Part shown: positions 58,700-64,000 of the stretch, in pieces
Position numbering within the stretch: position 1 is the first letter of the stretch
How the letters are laid out: each line of letters begins with the position of its first letter
From: Paraspadella gotoi
Taxonomy: Eukaryota; Chaetognatha
Assembly (NCBI GenBank): GCA_051294375.1
Contig: CM119267.1
Coordinates: forward strand, 5,159,822-5,223,821
Length of the DNA stretch: 64,000 bases
Reading direction: 5' to 3'
Program-made: the position numbers and the translations under genes
The notes under the pieces: generated by a model
The model's input: only the letters and a program-made list of their open reading frames with translations
The model's database searches: none
What the model was told of the DNA's origin: nothing

Positions 58700-58835
58700 A
58701 CAAACCAACAACAACAACGACGACAACAACAACGGCAGCTCGGCTTCAATCTAATTATTGATCGATCCCATTTATTTTCACGACGACACTAAATTCGTTG
58801 TTGTTGTTGTTGTTGTCGTCGTCGTTGTAGGCGAT
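58700..58835. repeat. AAC/GAC tract and opposing GTT/GTC tract
   Basis: 'aacaacaacaacgacgac' (58,706-58,730) and 'gttgttgttgttgttgtc' (58,796-58,830) are inverted complements about 70 bp apart and could form a hairpin. Confidence 0.85.
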
Positions 58836-59289
58836 CGCGGAAAGAGTGTGTGATTTAGTGTGCGAATGTCACTCGCGATTATTTCTCTCAGTATGCAACG
58901 GGATCGGAGTGTGATAACTCAAGGGAGTAAAAATTCCGAATTATTTTTCGTCGATGTCAACCTTTAAATCCTCGTAAATTGTTTTCCGATACGAATCGAT
59001 TTCATTCCTACGAACTCCGCCAGACTTTTTGAGTTTCTCAACTTTGCAGATTAATCTTTTCAAAAATTCCATATCTTTTCCTTTCTTTCTTTTTTTTTTT
59101 GTTAGCTTTTTTTTCTTTGTTTTTTCATAGTTTCTTTTCCTCCTTTTCCTTTTTTCCTTTTTTCCTCCCTTTTCTTTTCCATCGACGCCATACTTTTTTT
59201 TTCAAATTTCGATGTACATATTTAATCATCCTTCCGAAGGCGGCGTTCGAGGCGCCATCAATATTCACGGATTTTTCGCGTTGCCGAAG

Positions 59290-59442
59290 AGAAAGGAGGG
59301 AGTTAGAGAGGAAAAATAGAGAAGAAGAGAAAGGAGGGAGTTAGAGAAGAAAAATAGAGAAGAAGAGAAAGGAGGGAGTTAGAGAGGAAAAATAGAGAAG
59401 AAGAGAAAGGAGGGAGTTTGAGAGGAAAAATAGAGAAGAAGA
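59290..59442. repeat. 38-bp purine-rich tandem repeat
   Basis: Four near-identical units of GAGAAAGGAGGGAGTTAGAG followed by AGGAAAAATAGAGAAGAA at a measured 38-bp period. Confidence 0.95.
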
Positions 59443-59863
59443 GATAAGGAAGACGCCTTTTCGGTTTTCTTCTTCACAAACACTTTCCTCATTTTTTTTC
59501 CCTTAATTTTTTTTTTTCTAATCATGTCTTTTGTTTTCTTTTTCTTTTTTTCCTCCGCCATTTTTTTCAAAAATTTTGAGCTAAAAAAAACAAAAACAAA
59601 AATTTGTTTTTCTTTTGATAGAAATTAAATTTAATTTCGTCGTCATTGAAGACTCCAAAAAAGAAAGTGCTCAAAAGAAAGCAAAAAATAAAAGCGACGT
59701 AAACAAAAAATGGCCGCCAGACGTTTGTTAGATGTTGTTAAAAATAGATTTATTTTCGGTTTTTTTTTCCTCCGATAAATAAATAAGAGAGCGTTCACCT
59801 TTGCTTAAGATTTTTTTTTCATATTTTTTTCTCTTACCTTTTAGATTCGCTTTCCGCAAATCT

Positions 59864-59980
<117 letters not shown>

Positions 59981-60059
59981 AAGTGACAATCTCGGATTAA
60001 AAATGCAAATTCGATTAAGACGTCGAAAGAAGAAAAACAATTGAGAATGAGATTCGCGC

Positions 60060-60310
60060 CAGGTGCAGCGAAGGGAGGTGTCAGGTGCAGCGATGAAAAG
60101 TGTCAGATGCAGTGATGGGAAGTGTCAGGTGCAGCGATGGAAAGTGTCAGATGCAGTGATGGGAAGTGTCAGGTGGAGCGATGGAAAGTATCAGATGCAG
60201 TGATGGGAAGTGTCAGGTGTAGTGACGGGAAGTGTCAGGTGTAGTGACGGGTAGTGTCAGGTGTAGCAAAGGGAGATGTCAGGTGCAGGGAAAAGAAGCA
60301 TCGGGTGCAC
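60060..60310. repeat. 22-bp minisatellite (GTGTCAGGTGCAGCGATGG)
   Basis: About eleven units of 22 bp, many alternating between a GCAGCGATGGAAA and a GCAGTGATGGGAA form, so there is a 44-bp dimer level. It lies about 200 bp upstream of the Ig exon, presumably in the intron. Confidence 0.9.
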
Positions 60311-60511
60311 GATGGTCAGGCACACTTACTTGTTGCGTCGAAAGTAGACATCTGTTTCTATTCCAATACAATATGTCAAATATAAATAGATAAATTTGAA
60401 TAAATTTATTAACAAAATTTTAAAATTGAATATAAAATATCCCAGAATCTTCACCGAATTAAAAAAAATGTAAATTAAAAATAAAGAACTTATCCTTTTT
60501 GCCTCCCGCAG

Positions 60512-60638
60512 CCGCCCCGAAATTCACGTACACCTCACCTTCCATGAACATCGTGAAATTGTACGGACAAGTGACTCTCACATGTCAGGCGAGAGCGATG
60601 CCTCACGCAGCCATTCACTGGTACAAGGATGGCAAGAG
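60512..60638 (+). CDS. Ig-like domain exon, 5' part only
   Basis: A classic acceptor (T-rich tract, GCCTCCCGCAG) ends at 60,511 and the exon starts in phase 1, as is usual for Ig-domain exons. The frame reads APKFTYTSPSMNIVKLYGQ, then VTLTCQARAMPHAAIHWYKD and GK. It contains the first domain cysteine (TLTC) and the core Trp (IHWYKDG). The exon runs into a 249-N gap (60,639-60,887), so the second cysteine and the donor are not visible. Such domains occur in cell-adhesion and axon-guidance receptors and in muscle giant proteins; one half-domain cannot decide which. No flanking exon of the gene is recognisable in the window. Confidence 0.8.
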
Positions 60639-60984
60639 NNNNNNNNNNNNNNNNNNNNNNNNNNNNNNNNNNNNNNNNNNNNNNNNNNNNNNNNNNNNNN
60701 NNNNNNNNNNNNNNNNNNNNNNNNNNNNNNNNNNNNNNNNNNNNNNNNNNNNNNNNNNNNNNNNNNNNNNNNNNNNNNNNNNNNNNNNNNNNNNNNNNNN
60801 NNNNNNNNNNNNNNNNNNNNNNNNNNNNNNNNNNNNNNNNNNNNNNNNNNNNNNNNNNNNNNNNNNNNNNNNNNNNNNNNNNNNNNNATTTAAATTTTCA
60901 AGATGGCGTCTCTCTAGAGAGCGTCGTAATCGTCAACGATGATTGGACATTTGGGTTTTCACCCTAGATTGGATACATGGAGAC

Positions 60985-61090
60985 GTCGAAGATAACGACG
61001 ACGACGACGACAACGACGACGACAACAACGACGACGACAACAACAACGACAACAACAACGACAACAACAACGACGACAACAACGACGATC
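60985..61090. repeat. GAC/AAC microsatellite
   Basis: About 35 trinucleotide units alternate GAC blocks with AAC blocks. Confidence 0.95.
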
Positions 61091-61149
61091 GAAAAAAAGA
61101 AAATGATTTGAGTTCGTGAAATGATTCGCTTAACGAGTCTCGGGGCGAC

Positions 61150-61669
61150 CTTATTCGGAAAAGGAGGAGAAGGGAGCAAAGGAGAGAGGGAGAGGGGTAG
61201 GAAAGGAAAGAGAAGAGGAGGAAGAGGAGAAAGAATGAGAGGAAATAGAGGTGGAGGGAGGAAAGGAGAGAGGGAGAGGGGTAGGAAAGGAAAAAGAAGA
61301 GCAGGAAGAGGAAAAATAATGAGAGGAAATAGAGGTGGAGGGAGAATGGGGGGAAAGATGGAAGAATGTAAAAGAGAATTGAGAATATAGGGAAAATAAG
61401 AAAGGGGAGGAAGAGGAGTGGGAGATAGGGAGGAAAAAGAGGAGGGGAGAAGTAGGAAGAGGGGAAGAAGGAGAGGAGGAAAGAGGGTGAGAGGAAAGAT
61501 TGGAGGAAGTAAGAGGGGAATTAGGAATAAAGAGAAAATAAGAAATGGGGAAGTGGAAGAAAGAGGGAAGGGGAAGATATGGAGGAAAGAGAGGAGGGGA
61601 GGAAATAGAAAGAGAAGTGGAAGGAGAAAAAGGAGGAAAGGAACGAAAGGGAGAGGGAGGAGTAGAGTA
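61150..61669. repeat. Polypurine tract with ~96-bp tandem
   Basis: Over 500 bp almost free of pyrimidines on the plus strand, ending in a 729-N gap. 'gcaaaggagagagggagagg' and GAGAGGAAATAGAGGTGGAG recur about 95 bp apart. Confidence 0.85.
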
Positions 61670-62593
61670 NNNNNNNNNNNNNNNNNNNNNNNNNNNNNNN
61701 NNNNNNNNNNNNNNNNNNNNNNNNNNNNNNNNNNNNNNNNNNNNNNNNNNNNNNNNNNNNNNNNNNNNNNNNNNNNNNNNNNNNNNNNNNNNNNNNNNNN
61801 NNNNNNNNNNNNNNNNNNNNNNNNNNNNNNNNNNNNNNNNNNNNNNNNNNNNNNNNNNNNNNNNNNNNNNNNNNNNNNNNNNNNNNNNNNNNNNNNNNNN
61901 NNNNNNNNNNNNNNNNNNNNNNNNNNNNNNNNNNNNNNNNNNNNNNNNNNNNNNNNNNNNNNNNNNNNNNNNNNNNNNNNNNNNNNNNNNNNNNNNNNNN
62001 NNNNNNNNNNNNNNNNNNNNNNNNNNNNNNNNNNNNNNNNNNNNNNNNNNNNNNNNNNNNNNNNNNNNNNNNNNNNNNNNNNNNNNNNNNNNNNNNNNNN
62101 NNNNNNNNNNNNNNNNNNNNNNNNNNNNNNNNNNNNNNNNNNNNNNNNNNNNNNNNNNNNNNNNNNNNNNNNNNNNNNNNNNNNNNNNNNNNNNNNNNNN
62201 NNNNNNNNNNNNNNNNNNNNNNNNNNNNNNNNNNNNNNNNNNNNNNNNNNNNNNNNNNNNNNNNNNNNNNNNNNNNNNNNNNNNNNNNNNNNNNNNNNNN
62301 NNNNNNNNNNNNNNNNNNNNNNNNNNNNNNNNNNNNNNNNNNNNNNNNNNNNNNNNNNNNNNNNNNNNNNNNNNNNNNNNNNNNNNNNNNNNNNNNNNTA
62401 ATTAAGAAGAATTAATCCTTTTGCTATGGTGATTCGGTGAGGCATAGAACGAGAGAAACACCTTAGATATGAAGTGAAAACGAGGGACAAAAGAATTTAA
62501 AGCGACGGCGTAATGAGAAAGGAATTTGTGCAGGTGAAATGGGAAAAAGAAAAAAAGAATAAATGACGATGAAATGGGATCAGAGCTATATTG

Positions 62594-62790
62594 GCTCTCT
62601 TTTCCCAAAGCACCCCATTTTTGTTTCTTAATTCCTGAACCCTAACCTTAAACCTTAAACCTTAATCCTAATTACTAACTTAATCCCTAACCAAATCCCT
62701 AACCCTCGCCTCTAACTCAATTGCTAAACCTAAAAAAATAACTTAATTCCGAATTTAAAATAAAATAGGACGTTTTGGGAAAATAAGGCG
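62594..62790. mobile_element. Element family A (CCCTAA-type)
   Basis: Opens GGCTCTCTTTTCCCAAAGCA, then CCCCATTTTT, has a good degenerate run of CCCTAACC, CCTTAAAC and CCCTAACCAAAT units, and closes AAAATAGGACGTTTTGGGAA followed by AATAAGG. The edges are inverted complements (TTTTCCCAAA against TTTGGGAAAA). Confidence 0.7.
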
Positions 62791-62799
62791 AAGAAAAAT

Positions 62800-63525
62800 T
62801 ACGATGGGACTCAGGATTCCTTAGCGTCGACCAGTGATCGATTTTCAACCTCCGCAGATATCATTCGGTCGGTCGAACGAAGGGCATTTTATAAATAAAA
62901 AAAATGACGTGATAAGTGTCTGGAAGGAAAGAAGGGGCAAAAAAAAAAATAACTCAGTTTTATGTATATATATAAAGTTCTGACTAAAAATGCGTCAATA
63001 AACGCGTTTTCATTTTATATAGAGTTTTCCAATTAATTTTTACAGTTTTGCACCACTCTTTTAACTAGTAATTGGACTAAAACCTAAGATTAAGCTTCAA
63101 ATACTATTAACAATTTTACATATAAAACAGGACAAACGTTAAAAAGCCTATCGAGTTAATAGGGAAATGTAAAAAAAATAGGTTATTAACGAAAATACGT
63201 TTCTTACGTTCGAACGCGATAAACAGGAGAACGAAAGCGATGAATGAAAATTGGAAAAAAAGTTGAATGGAATAATCGAGAGAAAATAGAAAAAAAGGAG
63301 GGAAAGGATCGATTTGAAGCTCGAACTGAAAACAAGGGGAGGAAAGAGAGAGAGAGAGAGAGAGAGAGAGGAAAGAGATAAACAGAGGGAGGAGGAAGAG
63401 GAGGAGGAGGAAGAGAGAGAGAAAGGTAAGGTAAGCTGATGACGGCAAAAGAAAGGGTAAGTTATTGTTCTAGCAAGATGATGTCAAAGAAGAAGCGAGA
63501 AAATAAAATTAGGAAAAAAGAAAAT
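62800..63525. other. AT-rich DNA, no gene seen
   Basis: Mixed AT-rich sequence with a GA run (63,347-63,371) and purine-rich tail. No coding signal. Confidence 0.55.
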
Positions 63526-63527
63526 AA

Positions 63528-63660
63528 TGATAGAAATAAAAATAGAAATAAGGATAGAAACAAGAAATAAAAATAGAAATAAGAATAGAAACAAGAAATA
63601 AAAATAGAAATAAGGATAGAAACAAGAAATAAAAATAGAAATAATGATTGAAATAAGGAC
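63528..63660. repeat. AAATAGAAATAAGGATAG minisatellite
   Basis: Four to five units of AAATAGAAATAAGGATAGAA and ACAAGAAATAA, period about 30 bp. Confidence 0.85.
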
Positions 63661-63823
63661 GAAGATAATAATGATTTTAAGTAGGATGTAGTAAAGAATA
63701 AAGACCAGGAAGAGAATGAGATCAGGTGGCATTCTGATGCTTGGATGTGAAGAGAACGACCCTAAAAGCGACGTAATAAAATTATGCCAGGTACTTGAAG
63801 GAAGATTGGAAAGAAAGAAAAAA

Positions 63824-63825
<2 letters not shown>

Positions 63826-63920
<95 letters not shown>
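63826..63920. repeat. (GAAA)n microsatellite
   Basis: About 23 uninterrupted GAAA units. Confidence 0.97.
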
Positions 63921-64000
63921 TTATAAACAGATGATATTCTCGGGAAAACCAAATGAAACTCAAAACCACCAAACTGCGAAGATAGAAAAAAACAAACCAG

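Noticed and set aside
63484-63972. 162-codon minus-strand frame
   Set aside because: It is the translation of the GAAA and AAATAG repeats and has no independent support.

Overview
This is a stretch of animal nuclear DNA, almost certainly from an invertebrate. The evidence is spliced genes with GT-AG introns (a GLTP-fold lipid-transfer gene and an immunoglobulin-domain exon), no bacterial-style gene packing, and a very heavy load of microsatellites: (AG)n, (ACG)n, (GAAA)n, (AATG)n and (ATTCT)n. The repeat load recalls arthropods, decapod crustaceans among them, but nothing here proves the phylum. The window has 21 runs of N, most ending at microsatellites. Three are exactly 25 N and one exactly 100 N, which are conventional placeholder sizes.

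Layout. 1-3,350: AT-rich, then GGA/CGT microsatellites and a small inverted-repeat element. 3,350-13,337: two direct copies of one ~5 kb segment meeting at a 25-N gap. The second copy carries an intact two-exon minus-strand gene for a 232-residue glycolipid/ceramide-1-phosphate transfer protein-like protein; the first copy has the same gene broken by small indels. 13,338-17,513: AT-rich and microsatellite DNA with a candidate pair of minus-strand exons. 17,514-26,944: two ~3.65 kb inverted arms flanking a 100-N gap and ~2 kb of other sequence. Both duplications look like scaffolding or gap-filling artefacts, because the noisier copy fills a gap in the cleaner one and the arms stop at gap edges. 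27,000-45,300: mostly non-coding, with minisatellites, transposon-like elements (including a clean 865-bp element with a TTAA target duplication) and a few weak candidate exons. 45,867-54,290: GC-balanced sequence with CCAAT-like motifs and several plus-strand segments that look coding but are broken by frameshifts, including a 33-bp repeat that would encode an 11-residue Lys/Thr-Pro unit. 54,300-60,000: gaps, repeats and two hammerhead-ribozyme-like core motifs. 60,512-60,638: one Ig-like exon cut off by a gap. 60,640-64,000: microsatellites, purine tracts and one more copy of a telomere-like repeat element.

Only the GLTP-domain gene and the Ig exon are recognised with real confidence. I see no operon, CRISPR array, rRNA or intact tRNA gene. 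The most original signals are in the repeats: a dispersed element with inverted ends and a degenerate CCCTAA interior (six assembled copies, probably five loci); a second dispersed family ending in GACCGACC motifs; the TTAA element whose empty site can be rebuilt from the minisatellite it entered; and the paired hammerhead-like motifs.
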